Shown in pieces: positions 16,806 through 25,966 of a stretch of 64,000 bases of DNA (position 1 is its first letter; each line of letters starts with the position of its first letter). Below the pieces are notes generated by a model, which worked only from the letters and a program-made list of their open reading frames with translations, was not told the DNA's origin and ran no database searches. The stretch comes from Eubacteriaceae bacterium (GTDB lineage Bacteria > Bacillota > Clostridia > Eubacteriales > Eubacteriaceae). The stretch covers positions 1 through 64,000 of the forward strand of contig JAAYJS010000031.1 in assembly GCA_012522805.1 (NCBI GenBank), read 5' to 3'. Both the position numbers and the translations under genes were made by a program.

Positions 16806-18575
16806 ATGGATGACATTGAAGTAAAAAACCTCATAGATCAAATGCTAGAATTAGTTGATTTGCACCATAAAGGTGTTCTTATTCTCGACAGTCAACAAAA
16901 TATCATCAAATGCAACGATATGTTTTTAGATATTTTTAATATAGAAAGGAATCTTACAGAAAAAGAGCTTAAAGATAAAGTCAACAAAGTACTACGAGAC
17001 TACGGCATTCAAAAGGAGAACCTTTTCTTAAAAAGTAAAGAAAATAAACAGATCAATATCACCTATCAAGCTATTAAAGTCTTTAATAAAGCCTACGATG
17101 CTTGGCTATTTGAAACCGTGTCTAAAGAAGATTTACGCAATAGTATATTAGAAAATATGGTGCATTTCGGTCAAGATGGCATACATGCTGTAGATATGGA
17201 TGGCAATATGATTTTGTACAATAAAGCTCAAGGGAAAATTGATTGTCTGGATCCTGAGGAAGTATTAGGTAAACACGTAACGGAAATTTATGCACTAGAC
17301 GACAACACTTCTTTATTGTTAAAGGTATTGAAAACAAAACAACCAATCGACACACTTCGCCAATCTTACTATACAAGAAAGGGTGCGTTTGTCGATTGCG
17401 TGACTTCCGTTATACCTCTTTACTATAAAGACCAAATGGTAGGGTCTATGGCCATTGTTAGAGACTACTACAATGTATTGAAAACATTGGAAGAAAACCA
17501 TATGGTTTATGGAAAAGATAAGAATCATCAGAAACCGAAATATTCCAAGAAACAAACGCGGTACAATTTTTTGGATATATTGACGGTCAACGAAGACTTT
17601 AAGAGAAATATCGATATTGCAAAGTTAGCTGCGGACACCAACTCCAGTGTATTGATTATTGGAGAGACTGGCACAGAGAAAGAAATGTTTGCTCAAAGCA
17701 TACATGATTACAGCTTGCGACGAAAAGATCCCTTTGTGGCTATCAATTGCGCGGCCATTCCTGAAACACTGTTGGAAAGTTTGTTATTTGGTACAACAAA
17801 AGGGACTTTTACCGGCGCCATGGACAAGCCAGGGTTATTTGAAACAGCTGGTTGTGGAACAGTTTTTTTAGATGAAATTAACTCCATGTCTCTTTTTCTA
17901 CAATCTAAACTCTTAAGAGTATTGGAAGAGAAAACTGTGACACGTTTAGGTTCACAGGATTTGATACACATCGATGCACGGATCATCTCTTCTTGCAATG
18001 AGAATCCTATTGCCGCTGTTGATGAAAATCGCTTGCGAGGAGACTTGTTTTATCGTTTGGCGGTAGTGTATATCGTCGTACCTTCTTTGCGTAAAAGGCC
18101 GGAAGATATTCTGTATCTTACACAAAAGTTTATTGAACGCTACAATCAAAAGTTCGGGAAGAAAGTGAGTGGTCTCTCTGAAAAGGTAACAAACTTTTTT
18201 TACCAATACCCTTGGCCCGGCAATGTACGTCAATTAAAGAATCTTTTGGAATCGGCGATAAACACCGTTGATACAAATGAATCGTATTTAGAAATGCACC
18301 ATTTGCCCAAGTATCTCTTCAACGAGGAAGATCAGCTACGTTATGGTTTTAATTACCATGTTGCTGCAGAAAAAACACCGCAAAAGACGTTTACGTCATC
18401 TCCTAGTAAAGAGAATAAAACCGAAGATGTATTTGCAAGGATCGAGCAGGAAGAAAAAGAATTTATTATACGTCATTTGGAACTCAATATGGGCAATATT
18501 TCAAAAACTGCTAGAGAATTGGGAATGAGTAGACAAAAATTGTATTATCGTTTAAAAAAGCACGGTATTAAATAA
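16806..18575 (+). CDS. PAS-domain sigma-54-dependent activator with altered Walker A
   Basis: 589-aa enhancer-binding protein. Two N-terminal PAS-like segments (about 10-115 and 117-225) are followed by an AAA+ domain (about 255-480) and a C-terminal Fis-type helix-turn-helix (NISKTARELGMSRQKLYYRL). Walker B is normal (GTVFLDEI). The P-loop reads GETGTEKE, with Glu291 (codon 17676-17678) where the family has Gly, and the sigma-54 contact loop reads GTFTGA instead of GAFTGA. The ATG at 16806 has AAGGAGA in front; an upstream GTG at 16770 is less likely. It probably controls both divergent sigma-54-type promoters, sensing substrate or redox through its PAS domains. Whether it can hydrolyse ATP is uncertain. 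Confidence 0.92.
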   Translation: MDDIEVKNLIDQMLELVDLHHKGVLILDSQQNIIKCNDMFLDIFNIERNLTEKELKDKVNKVLRDYGIQKENLFLKSKENKQINITYQAIKVFNKAYDAWLFETVSKEDLRNSILENMVHFGQDGIHAVDMDGNMILYNKAQGKIDCLDPEEVLGKHVTEIYALDDNTSLLLKVLKTKQPIDTLRQSYYTRKGAFVDCVTSVIPLYYKDQMVGSMAIVRDYYNVLKTLEENHMVYGKDKNHQKPKYSKKQTRYNFLDILTVNEDFKRNIDIAKLAADTNSSVLIIGETGTEKEMFAQSIHDYSLRRKDPFVAINCAAIPETLLESLLFGTTKGTFTGAMDKPGLFETAGCGTVFLDEINSMSLFLQSKLLRVLEEKTVTRLGSQDLIHIDARIISSCNENPIAAVDENRLRGDLFYRLAVVYIVVPSLRKRPEDILYLTQKFIERYNQKFGKKVSGLSEKVTNFFYQYPWPGNVRQLKNLLESAINTVDTNESYLEMHHLPKYLFNEEDQLRYGFNYHVAAEKTPQKTFTSSPSKENKTEDVFARIEQEEKEFIIRHLELNMGNISKTARELGMSRQKLYYRLKKHGIK

Positions 18576-19468
18576 TGAATAATCATGCTAAAGGCATTGC
18601 AATGGCAATAATTGGAGCAACAGCGTACGGTTTTTTGCCTATAATTGCTAAATTTCTTTTAAACATCGATGTGAGCAGCTCCGATGTTTTAGTTTCTCGA
18701 TTTATCATCGTGTTGCTGTTAACGGGTGCGTATTTAGTTTTCAAGAAAAAATTGACTGTACCATCGATAAAACAGGCACGAGACCTCATAGCATTTGCCG
18801 CATTGGGTTATGGTGGTGCTATATATTTATTAACGGAATCGTGTCGTTTTATACCTGTCAGTCAAGCGACGGTCATTCACTTTTCTTATCCCTTCTTTGT
18901 AGCGTTGTTTATGGTGATGTTTTTTAAGGAAAAAATAACGAAGCTTAAGATCTTAGCTTTGTTGTTGATCGCCTTAAGTTTGAGGTTCTTTATTGGAACT
19001 GATATACAAGCTAACATCAAAGGAATCATTTTAGCGCTAACCTCCGGCTTGGCTTTTGGTGCATATATGACCAGTATCAATCAAAGTAGCTTAAAGGGTT
19101 TTGACACTATGAACTTGATGTTTTATTTGTCACTGTCGGTGATTGTGACATTTGGAACTTTTGCTCTGGTAGCGGGGCAATCGCATTTGTTTTCGCTTCA
19201 GCCAATAGCGTATGGATATATCCTTCTTTTAGGTTTGACTTCTGTTGTTGGTATATCGTTTGCAACGATGGCGGTTCGAACCATTGGAGAAACCCACACA
19301 GCAATGCTCTCGCTGGTGGAGCCGGTGGTATCTTATTTGGGAGGGATTGTTATTTTTTCTGAGAAAATGTCTCTCAGAAATCTCATCGGAAGTTTTATCA
19401 TGCTTTTGGTCATTTTAGTCGTCATTGGTGATGAACAAGCTTCAAAAAATAAAGAGAGCTTTAAATAA
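18575..19468 (+). CDS. EamA/DMT-family transporter
   Basis: 297-aa membrane protein with ten predicted helices in two EamA repeats, typical of drug/metabolite exporters. Sequence features include the glycine-rich AIIGATAYGFLPIIAKFLL first helix and a terminal helix before a charged tail. Its ATG shares one base with the stop of the regulator gene, so it is co-translated with it. It may export a partly demethylated product such as dimethylglycine or an N-methyl amino acid. The function is inferred from the operon. Confidence 0.88.
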   Translation: MNNHAKGIAMAIIGATAYGFLPIIAKFLLNIDVSSSDVLVSRFIIVLLLTGAYLVFKKKLTVPSIKQARDLIAFAALGYGGAIYLLTESCRFIPVSQATVIHFSYPFFVALFMVMFFKEKITKLKILALLLIALSLRFFIGTDIQANIKGIILALTSGLAFGAYMTSINQSSLKGFDTMNLMFYLSLSVIVTFGTFALVAGQSHLFSLQPIAYGYILLLGLTSVVGISFATMAVRTIGETHTAMLSLVEPVVSYLGGIVIFSEKMSLRNLIGSFIMLLVILVVIGDEQASKNKESFK

Positions 19469-19482
19469 AGAAAGGACAAACT

Positions 19483-20139
19483 ATGTTCGAAAAAGTACAG
19501 TTGCCGATTAGTTTAAATCAACAGCAATTGTTCCAAAATATGAAGATAACCCCTGAATTGAACAATTACGATGTCTTTGTAAAAACTTACGAGTCCTTAT
19601 GGAAAAAATTACCCAATTTAGTTCAAATTGAGGGTGTATTTAAACTATGGAAAAATACTTTTGGAAAAGAAATACACGAAGATTTGGCTCATACTTCTCA
19701 TTTAGTGTATTGCCTAGTTACTTTAGGTAAAGACATTAGCGATCAGTGTACAGCATACTTTGCCGAGAGGGACTATGTCAGTGGGATGATGATAGACAGT
19801 ATCGCAGATTTGTTGCTGTTTAATGCATCCAACAACCTCTATACCCTCGTTTGTAAAGAGATATCTGAAAAGAGAGGTTATGGATTGACGAGACGGTACT
19901 CTCCCGACGATCGTACGATTTCCATTGTGCATCAAAAGACCATACTGGATGTTTTTAAAGAAGATGATCTATCGATAGATATTGGCATTACAGAAGGTTA
20001 TATGTACAACCCTTTAAAGACATTGGGCTACGTGTATGGTGCCGATAGAGATTTGCAAATGACTGGCGTAGACCATGATTGCCGGTATTGTAGCAATATA
20101 AATTGTGAGATGAGAAAAAGCTTTAAAAAGTCGGTATAA
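19483..20139 (+). CDS. MetH activation-domain-like corrinoid-associated protein
   Basis: 218-aa soluble protein that resembles the reactivation domain of B12-dependent methionine synthase. The diagnostic stretches are GYGLTRRYSPDDRT and ITEGYMYNPLKTLGYVYG, which correspond to the AdoMet-binding region of that domain. It ends with a cysteine motif CRYCSNINCEMRK that could hold a metal. Stand-alone versions occur near corrinoid methyltransferase genes in acetogens. A role in reductive methylation of inactive cob(II)alamin carriers is plausible. No RamA-type activator gene is visible in the window, which makes this a candidate substitute. Confidence 0.7.
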   Translation: MFEKVQLPISLNQQQLFQNMKITPELNNYDVFVKTYESLWKKLPNLVQIEGVFKLWKNTFGKEIHEDLAHTSHLVYCLVTLGKDISDQCTAYFAERDYVSGMMIDSIADLLLFNASNNLYTLVCKEISEKRGYGLTRRYSPDDRTISIVHQKTILDVFKEDDLSIDIGITEGYMYNPLKTLGYVYGADRDLQMTGVDHDCRYCSNINCEMRKSFKKSV

Positions 20140-20272
20140 ACAATAAAAATAAAGCTTTAAAAATAAAATTTCTTTTTTACGGATCAGCATTCCCATTATT
20201 ACAGCGTGGGTTAAAGAGTCAAATTTAAGTAAAACTTGAATTCATAATGAATAACAATAAGGAGAGAAAAAC

Positions 20273-21625
20273 ATGGGAAAAGAATTGCTTTTAAAAGTAT
20301 TGAGACACGAAGAAGCGGATCGGGTGCCATGGGTGCCGTTTGCTGGAGTTCATGCTGGAGCTTTAAAAGGCTATTCAGCGAGAGAAGTTCTGACTGATGA
20401 AGAAAAACTTTACGAATCCTTGATGGAGGTATTTAAACTCTACGAACCCGATGGTATGCCAGTACATTTCGATTTACAAATCAAAGCAGAGATACTGGGA
20501 TGCGAACTATTGTGGGCGGAAGAAAACCCACCTTCAGTTTTAAGCCACCCCTTTGCCGGCACCGAGCTTAAAGTTCCTTGTAAATGCAAAATACCTAAAA
20601 AAACTGATGGCCGTCTACCTATTTTTTTAAACGTAATGGAACGATTAAATAAAGAAATCGGCGACAAAACTGCTTTGTACGGGCTTATATGTGGTCCTAT
20701 TACACTGGCTTCTCACATCAGAGGTCCGGAATTTTTTATGGATATCATCATGTATCCGGATTACGCTAAACAAATGATGGAGTTTTGCGTGGAAGTGTGC
20801 AATACATTGTCCGACTATTATGTCGAAGCCGGCATGGAAATAATTGCTATTGTCGATCCGGTGCTCAGTCAAATATCTCCAAAATCCATAGAAGACTTAT
20901 TCTTAGAAGGCTTCACAGCTATCTTTGATTTTATTCGAAGTAAAGATGCTTATGGTTGTTTCTTTGTGTGCGGCAATGCTACTTTGCAATTGGATGTTAT
21001 GTGCCGTTCCAATCCGGATTGCATTTCTATTGATGAAAATGTCAACATATACGAGGCGAAAAAAATAACCGACCAATACAATATCACTATCGGGGGAAAT
21101 ATTCCTTTAACCACTGCCATGCTTTTTGGGAATCAGCAAGACAATATGAAATATGTAGTGGATATGTTGGACAATATCGATCATAAAAATCTTATTGTTA
21201 GTCCTGGTTGCGATATGCCCTATCATATTCCGGTAGAAAATACAATTGCCTGCGCTCAAGCAGTCATCAATACAGAGGAAACTAGAAAATTTATTGAAAA
21301 TTATGAAGCGGTTGATAATCTGCCGGAGGTAACTCTCCCGGATTACAATAAATTGGACAAACCTTTGATAGAAGTATTTACTTTAGATTGGGAAACCTGC
21401 GCAGCTTGTACCTACATGGTCAAAGCAGCAGAGATAGCGGAGGAAGTGTACGGAGATAAAATAGACTTGAGAGTTTATAAATACAACACGTTAGAAGAAA
21501 TCGCCAGAACAAAGGCCATGGAAGTAGAAAAATTACCTTCGATTTATGTTAACGGCGAATTAAAATGGAAATCTATCATTCCCAGCCGTCAGGAGTTGAC
21601 AGAATTATTGGATACTTTGATTTAA
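20273..21625 (+). CDS. UroD-family methyltransferase fused to a thioredoxin-like domain
   Basis: 450-aa protein. Residues 1-345 are a uroporphyrinogen-decarboxylase-fold domain of the MtaA/MtbA type. The Zn-site segments are atypical: FFVCGNATLQ (Phe where the usual HxC has His) and SPGCDMPYHIPVENT. Residues about 360-450 form a thioredoxin/glutaredoxin-like domain with Cys-Ala-Ala-Cys at 376-379 and a cis-Pro region LPSIYVNGE. I know of no standard enzyme with this architecture. It may move a methyl or sulfur-bound group using its dithiol, or use the dithiol to control the corrinoid or zinc. AAGGAGAG precedes the ATG. Confidence 0.8.
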   Translation: MGKELLLKVLRHEEADRVPWVPFAGVHAGALKGYSAREVLTDEEKLYESLMEVFKLYEPDGMPVHFDLQIKAEILGCELLWAEENPPSVLSHPFAGTELKVPCKCKIPKKTDGRLPIFLNVMERLNKEIGDKTALYGLICGPITLASHIRGPEFFMDIIMYPDYAKQMMEFCVEVCNTLSDYYVEAGMEIIAIVDPVLSQISPKSIEDLFLEGFTAIFDFIRSKDAYGCFFVCGNATLQLDVMCRSNPDCISIDENVNIYEAKKITDQYNITIGGNIPLTTAMLFGNQQDNMKYVVDMLDNIDHKNLIVSPGCDMPYHIPVENTIACAQAVINTEETRKFIENYEAVDNLPEVTLPDYNKLDKPLIEVFTLDWETCAACTYMVKAAEIAEEVYGDKIDLRVYKYNTLEEIARTKAMEVEKLPSIYVNGELKWKSIIPSRQELTELLDTLI

Positions 21626-21662
21626 TAAAGACGATTTTTATCATTCTTGAAAGGAGAAAAGC

Positions 21663-22586
21663 GTGAAATTATTGCTTTTGACCGGTTTTTTAGGTGCTGG
21701 AAAAACAACTTTACTTAAAAAATGGTTGAAAGAAACTCAAAGTTTTCGTATCGGAGTATTGATGAACGAATTTGGCGATATGGGAATAGATGGTCGTCTG
21801 ATTGAGGAAAACGGACTGACTCTTTTAGAGATCAGTGGTGGCAGTGTTTTTTGCGCTTGTCTCAAAGAAGACTACATCCTTGGCCTCATTTCTCTATTGT
21901 CGAGGGATTTGGATCTGGTGATTGTTGAAAGCTCAGGCATGTCCGATCCCTCCAATATGGAGACAGTATTGACAACTGTAAAGGAGCAAGCCGGTAAAGG
22001 TTACGACTACCTAGGTGCTGTATCGATTGTTGATGCTCGGTATTTTTTGGAGCAACAAAAAGTGATTGTTGCCATCAATCGTCAAATTGCTTACTCCAAT
22101 ATTGTAGTTGTTAACAAAATAGATCTGCAAACTGAAGAGAATTTAAAAAAAATAGAGAAGTCTATTCATGAAATCAATCCAAAAAGTTGCATATTTTATT
22201 CTGAATATGGAAATGTTGCTCTTCCAGAAATTTTGAATGCTATATCAGGACGCCCGATACCCGATGCAGAAGAAAGCATCAATACTCCGGAAAACAGACT
22301 GAAAACAGGGGTATTGACCTGTGAAAAACCAATTCCAAAGACTGACTTTATGTCCTTTGTGGATGCAATTAAACCTTATACTTACCGGATCAAAGGTTTT
22401 TTAAAGAGCGACAAAGGTAACTTCGAAGTTAGTTCGGTTGGTACCTTGTCTCATTACCGTCATTGGCCGGAAAATATCGATAAGACCGAAGTGGTCATTA
22501 TCTCGTCAGTGGGAATCAAAATCGTGAGCTTGGTTCATCGCACATGGAAAGAAATGGGACTCAAAGCTCCGATCGAATTTAAATAA
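21663..22586 (+). CDS. CobW/COG0523-family GTPase
   Basis: 307-aa G3E-type P-loop GTPase. Motifs: Walker A GFLGAGKTTLLKKW at the N-terminus, ESSGMSDPSNM in the Walker B/switch region, and NKID for guanine specificity. The usual CxCC metal motif is reduced to FCACLKED. C-terminal CobW_C domain begins about residue 225. GTG start with AAAGGAGAA upstream. Family members insert metals (Co, Zn, Ni) or maintain B12 enzymes. Here, beside a corrinoid-type methyltransferase with a thioredoxin domain, a metal-chaperone or corrinoid-maturation role is likely. Confidence 0.85.
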   Translation: MKLLLLTGFLGAGKTTLLKKWLKETQSFRIGVLMNEFGDMGIDGRLIEENGLTLLEISGGSVFCACLKEDYILGLISLLSRDLDLVIVESSGMSDPSNMETVLTTVKEQAGKGYDYLGAVSIVDARYFLEQQKVIVAINRQIAYSNIVVVNKIDLQTEENLKKIEKSIHEINPKSCIFYSEYGNVALPEILNAISGRPIPDAEESINTPENRLKTGVLTCEKPIPKTDFMSFVDAIKPYTYRIKGFLKSDKGNFEVSSVGTLSHYRHWPENIDKTEVVIISSVGIKIVSLVHRTWKEMGLKAPIEFK

Positions 22587-22729
22587 ACTGACGATACTAA
22601 ATACAATTAAACAAAATAGAGATTACTTAGAATTGCAGACAAGGATATAAAAATTATTGGTATAGCAGATTAAGTAATAGAATATGCATGCAGAAGAAGT
22701 GTCAAAAAATAGATTTAATAAGGTGGACT

Positions 22730-23848
22730 GTGAAAAAAATTAAGAGAGAGAGACGATTAATTCTAGCGATACTGGTTGTGTTGATATTAATAGCTGGTTG
22801 TAGCAGTGAAGCCGACAATTTGATAGAAGAAAAAGACCGATCATCATCTACAGAGGAGGTAATCTTAGAGATTGGAATGTTGGGCACGACTATTAAGCCC
22901 GTAGCGGTGATTATAGCCGAATCCAATGGTTTTTTTGAAGAAGAAGGCGTTGTTGTCAATTTTCAAAAAGTCTCTTCTATGAATGATGCCTATTTGGCGG
23001 TTGCGAATGGCGACTTGGATATCTACCTTTTTAGTAGCACTGCAGCGGCTACCTTTATCACCCAAGGGACCACAACCCTTCGAGTGTTTGGTGGCACCGT
23101 TAGTGAAGGGTCGGAAATTATGGCAGCAAAGGGTAAAGGCATTCAAATCAAAAAAGCGGAAGATTTTGTTGGGAAAACTATCGCTTGTCAAATGCCCGAA
23201 ACGGGACAGATGGTTCTCAAAGACTATCTAAAAAAAGAAGGCTACACCATTGGTTCTCCCGATGAAGATGTTGATGTTAAATTTATCTACGTCAACGATA
23301 GTCACACTGCCATGGAAGGATGTGTAAAAGGCGAGTATGATTTGTGTATTACCAATGCGTCCTTGGGTTATTATGCGGACGACTTCGGCATTGATGTGGT
23401 GGCAACGGTTAAAGATTTTGTCAATCCCTATCCTTGCTGTCGTCAAACATGTTATGAAGGCACCTATACAGAGAAAAATGATGATTTGGTAAAATTTGAA
23501 ATCGCTGCTCTCAGGGGCTACGAATTTTACCTGAACAATGAAGAAAAAACGTTGGACATTTTGGAAGCATATTCCGGTGAAAAACGCGATTTTTTAAAGG
23601 CACAAATTTATGGAACGGAAAACTACACTCCAATCATGCGAGTTTCCTTGGATCCGGATAAAAAAGCCACGGTAGGATTTTACAAAGCTTTGGACAATAT
23701 TGGTGAAATTGAAAATGCTTTGGAAGTGGACTGGGATCAGTATGTCGTGACGGATATCTATGAAAAAGCTTTAGCGACCTTGGTTGAAAGAGAGCCGGAC
23801 AATGCCCTGTGGACCGATTTGAGAGATTATTTTAAAATGCATAATTAA
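22730..23848 (+). CDS. ABC transporter substrate-binding lipoprotein (NitT/TauT type)
   Basis: Extracytoplasmic binding protein of about 372 aa. A basic N-terminus and hydrophobic helix end in the lipobox LIAGC, with Cys24 to be lipidated. The mature part has the NMT1/SsuA-like fold: IGMLGTTIKPVAVIIAES, then ANGDLDIYLFSSTAAATF. I chose the GTG at 22730 because AAGGTGG lies just before it; the ATG at 22688 would add 14 residues with no ribosome site. It is followed by matching ATPase and permease genes. The ligand may be a nitrogen or sulfur compound, or a corrinoid-related molecule; it cannot be read from sequence. Confidence 0.87.
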   Translation: MKKIKRERRLILAILVVLILIAGCSSEADNLIEEKDRSSSTEEVILEIGMLGTTIKPVAVIIAESNGFFEEEGVVVNFQKVSSMNDAYLAVANGDLDIYLFSSTAAATFITQGTTTLRVFGGTVSEGSEIMAAKGKGIQIKKAEDFVGKTIACQMPETGQMVLKDYLKKEGYTIGSPDEDVDVKFIYVNDSHTAMEGCVKGEYDLCITNASLGYYADDFGIDVVATVKDFVNPYPCCRQTCYEGTYTEKNDDLVKFEIAALRGYEFYLNNEEKTLDILEAYSGEKRDFLKAQIYGTENYTPIMRVSLDPDKKATVGFYKALDNIGEIENALEVDWDQYVVTDIYEKALATLVEREPDNALWTDLRDYFKMHN

Positions 23849-23872
23849 AACCAGAATGCATGGAGAACCAGT

Positions 23873-24652
23873 ATGGCAGAATATAGAATAGAAAACCTGA
23901 GTTTTTCATACACGAAGACTGCGCCACCTGTGCTTAAAAACATCCATCTTACCATTGATGATGGCGATTTTGTTTGTGTTGTAGGCCCATCAGGTTGTGG
24001 AAAAACCACTTTATTACGTCTCCTTGCGGGACTAGCACTGCCAACCGTCGGTTCTATTAAAATGAATGGCAAAACCATTACAGGTCCGGGGACAGATCGA
24101 GGAATTGTCTTTCAGAATTATACATTGTTTCCTTGGATGGTTGCCAGAAAAAATGTGGAATTTGGTATTCAGCAAACGAAACAAGATCTATCTCACGGAG
24201 AGGTGCAGGACATCGCAAATCAGTTTTTACAAAAAGTAAAGATGGAAGAGGATGGAGATAAATATCCCTTTGAACTTTCCGGGGGTATGCGGCAGAGAGT
24301 TGCTATTGCCCGAGCCTTGGCCATGGATGCAGATACATTGTTATTGGATGAACCCTTTGGCGCTTTGGATCCTAAAATACGTGCAAACTTACAGGATTTA
24401 CTGGTAGAGCTTTGGGATAATGCCGGAAATATGAGAAAAACAGTCATTTGTGTGACCCACGATATTGACGAAGCGGTACGTTTGGGTAATCGTATCTTTT
24501 TTATGGATCAGGGTACCATTTCGAATGAAATTTCCGTTGATTTACCGAGAACTAGACATTTCCAAGACCCGATCAACGGACCCAAGATGTGTGGCATCAG
24601 AAGACAACTATATGCCCTATTTGATAAAAGTGGAGCTGTAACGGAAAAATGA
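23873..24652 (+). CDS. ABC transporter ATP-binding protein (SsuB/TauB type)
   Basis: 259-aa nucleotide-binding subunit. Walker A GPSGCGKTT, Q-loop FQNYTLFPW, signature LSGGMRQR, Walker B LLLDEPFGALD and H-loop VTHDIDEA are all intact, so it should be active. It follows the binding-protein gene and overlaps the permease start by 4 bp (ATGA), indicating a co-translated importer. Confidence 0.95.
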   Translation: MAEYRIENLSFSYTKTAPPVLKNIHLTIDDGDFVCVVGPSGCGKTTLLRLLAGLALPTVGSIKMNGKTITGPGTDRGIVFQNYTLFPWMVARKNVEFGIQQTKQDLSHGEVQDIANQFLQKVKMEEDGDKYPFELSGGMRQRVAIARALAMDADTLLLDEPFGALDPKIRANLQDLLVELWDNAGNMRKTVICVTHDIDEAVRLGNRIFFMDQGTISNEISVDLPRTRHFQDPINGPKMCGIRRQLYALFDKSGAVTEK

Positions 24653-25557
24653 AAATAAAAAATATGCTTATTGCCCATGTTTTTCTCTTTATCCTTTTAT
24701 CGATATTGTTGTTGATACCTAAGCAGCGTCCGATGGTCAAGGATTCCGGCGCTATGTTGGTAGCCATCGTTTTAATAGAGACTATTTTTTTAATAGCGGT
24801 CGCAAGTAATAAAACTGCAGACAAGGGTGCTTACGATATTGTTACCTTTATTTGGATTTTCTTTATCATTTGGGAATTGACAACGTCTGTTTATAATATT
24901 GGTCATCCTGTTTTAGCACCTTCACCGGAAAATGTGTTCAAAGTCTTTCAGGTTCAATGGCAAAAACTATTGCTCAATGTGGTTTATTCTTTGAGACTTT
25001 TATTCTCAGGGCTTTTCTTAGGTTTAACCTCAGCAATTTTTCTGGGACTGTTTGCAGGATGGATAACCAGACTCAAAAACTTTACTCAACCCATTGCCAA
25101 TGTGATGGCTCCAATACCGGCAGTGGTTTTTTCACCCTATTTGGTATCGGTTATGCCATCTTTTCGAAGCGCCTCCATGTTGGTCATATTTTTAGGCGTT
25201 TTTTGGCCAACCTTTTTAACCACCATCAACCGTATTGCTTTTATAGAGCCTCAAATACTGGATACTGCACGATCTTTTAATCTCAGCCATTCCATTATGA
25301 TTAGAAAAATATTGTTGCCTTATATTTTACCCGGGGTTGTGTCCGGTTCAAAGATTACTTTGACGACTTCACTTTTAATGCTGAATTTTGCAGAGCTAAT
25401 GGGGGCTACCCACGGTATGGGTTATTATGTACAAAATAGCATTACCTATGCCAATTACACCCACGCTGTTGCTGGAATCATCGTCATTGGTATCGTGGTG
25501 ACGGTATTAAATATTTGGGTAACCAAGATTCAAAAACATGCCATTGGTTGGCGTTAA
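24649..25557 (+). CDS. ABC transporter permease (SsuC/TauC type)
   Basis: 302-aa integral membrane subunit of the same importer. Two N-terminal hydrophobic segments precede a standard BPD_transp_1 domain, whose EAA-like loop reads EPQILDTARSFNLSHSIMIRK. The start overlaps the ATPase gene by 4 bp. It is the last gene of the rightward regulon before a strong terminator. Confidence 0.93.
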   Translation: MKIKNMLIAHVFLFILLSILLLIPKQRPMVKDSGAMLVAIVLIETIFLIAVASNKTADKGAYDIVTFIWIFFIIWELTTSVYNIGHPVLAPSPENVFKVFQVQWQKLLLNVVYSLRLLFSGLFLGLTSAIFLGLFAGWITRLKNFTQPIANVMAPIPAVVFSPYLVSVMPSFRSASMLVIFLGVFWPTFLTTINRIAFIEPQILDTARSFNLSHSIMIRKILLPYILPGVVSGSKITLTTSLLMLNFAELMGATHGMGYYVQNSITYANYTHAVAGIIVIGIVVTVLNIWVTKIQKHAIGWR

Positions 25558-25568
25558 AAGAGAATGGC

Positions 25569-25610
25569 AAATAAGCATCCGATGGAACCATCGGATGCTT
25601 ATTTTTTGTT
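25569..25610 (+). terminator. terminator of the rightward demethylase regulon
   Basis: AATAAGCATCCGATGG and CCATCGGATGCTTATT form a 16-bp perfect stem with a two-base loop followed by a T-run, directly after the permease stop. Confidence 0.93.
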
Positions 25611-25888
25611 CTGAACAGATGCCGTATTAATAAAGATTTACACGAACCAAATAGCTTATAGCATTGGATTGCTGTACGCTGCATTTCTGCTCGATGCCAC
25701 CTAAAGTGGGAGCACAGAGCGGGAGAGTTCGTCATAATTGGGCGACTCTATTGTTAAAAATGCTGGCACTATGACGTTGATAAGATCTTCCCTTCAAAAG
25801 GGGAACCGATTTAAAATGATTATAATTGAAAATCGGTGGGGTGACAAGAGTTGTTTGCGATGGTAGAAATAAGCCCAGCACCACTGAA
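25611..25888. other. gene-free stretch between convergent operons
   Basis: No supported gene, promoter or repeat is visible between the two convergent terminators. Confidence 0.5.
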
Positions 25889-25925
25889 AAACCCTCCCGA
25901 GCCATGTGGTGGCTTTGGAGGGTTT
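25889..25925 (-). terminator. terminator of the leftward O-demethylase-like cluster
   Basis: On the minus strand AACCCTCC/GGAGGGTT with an inner GGCT/AGCC pairing is followed by TTTTTC, about 40 bp after the DUF2284 gene. Confidence 0.8.
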
Positions 25926-25966
25926 GAAGATTCAAGCGATCACTTAAAAGCAACATAAACAAAAGC

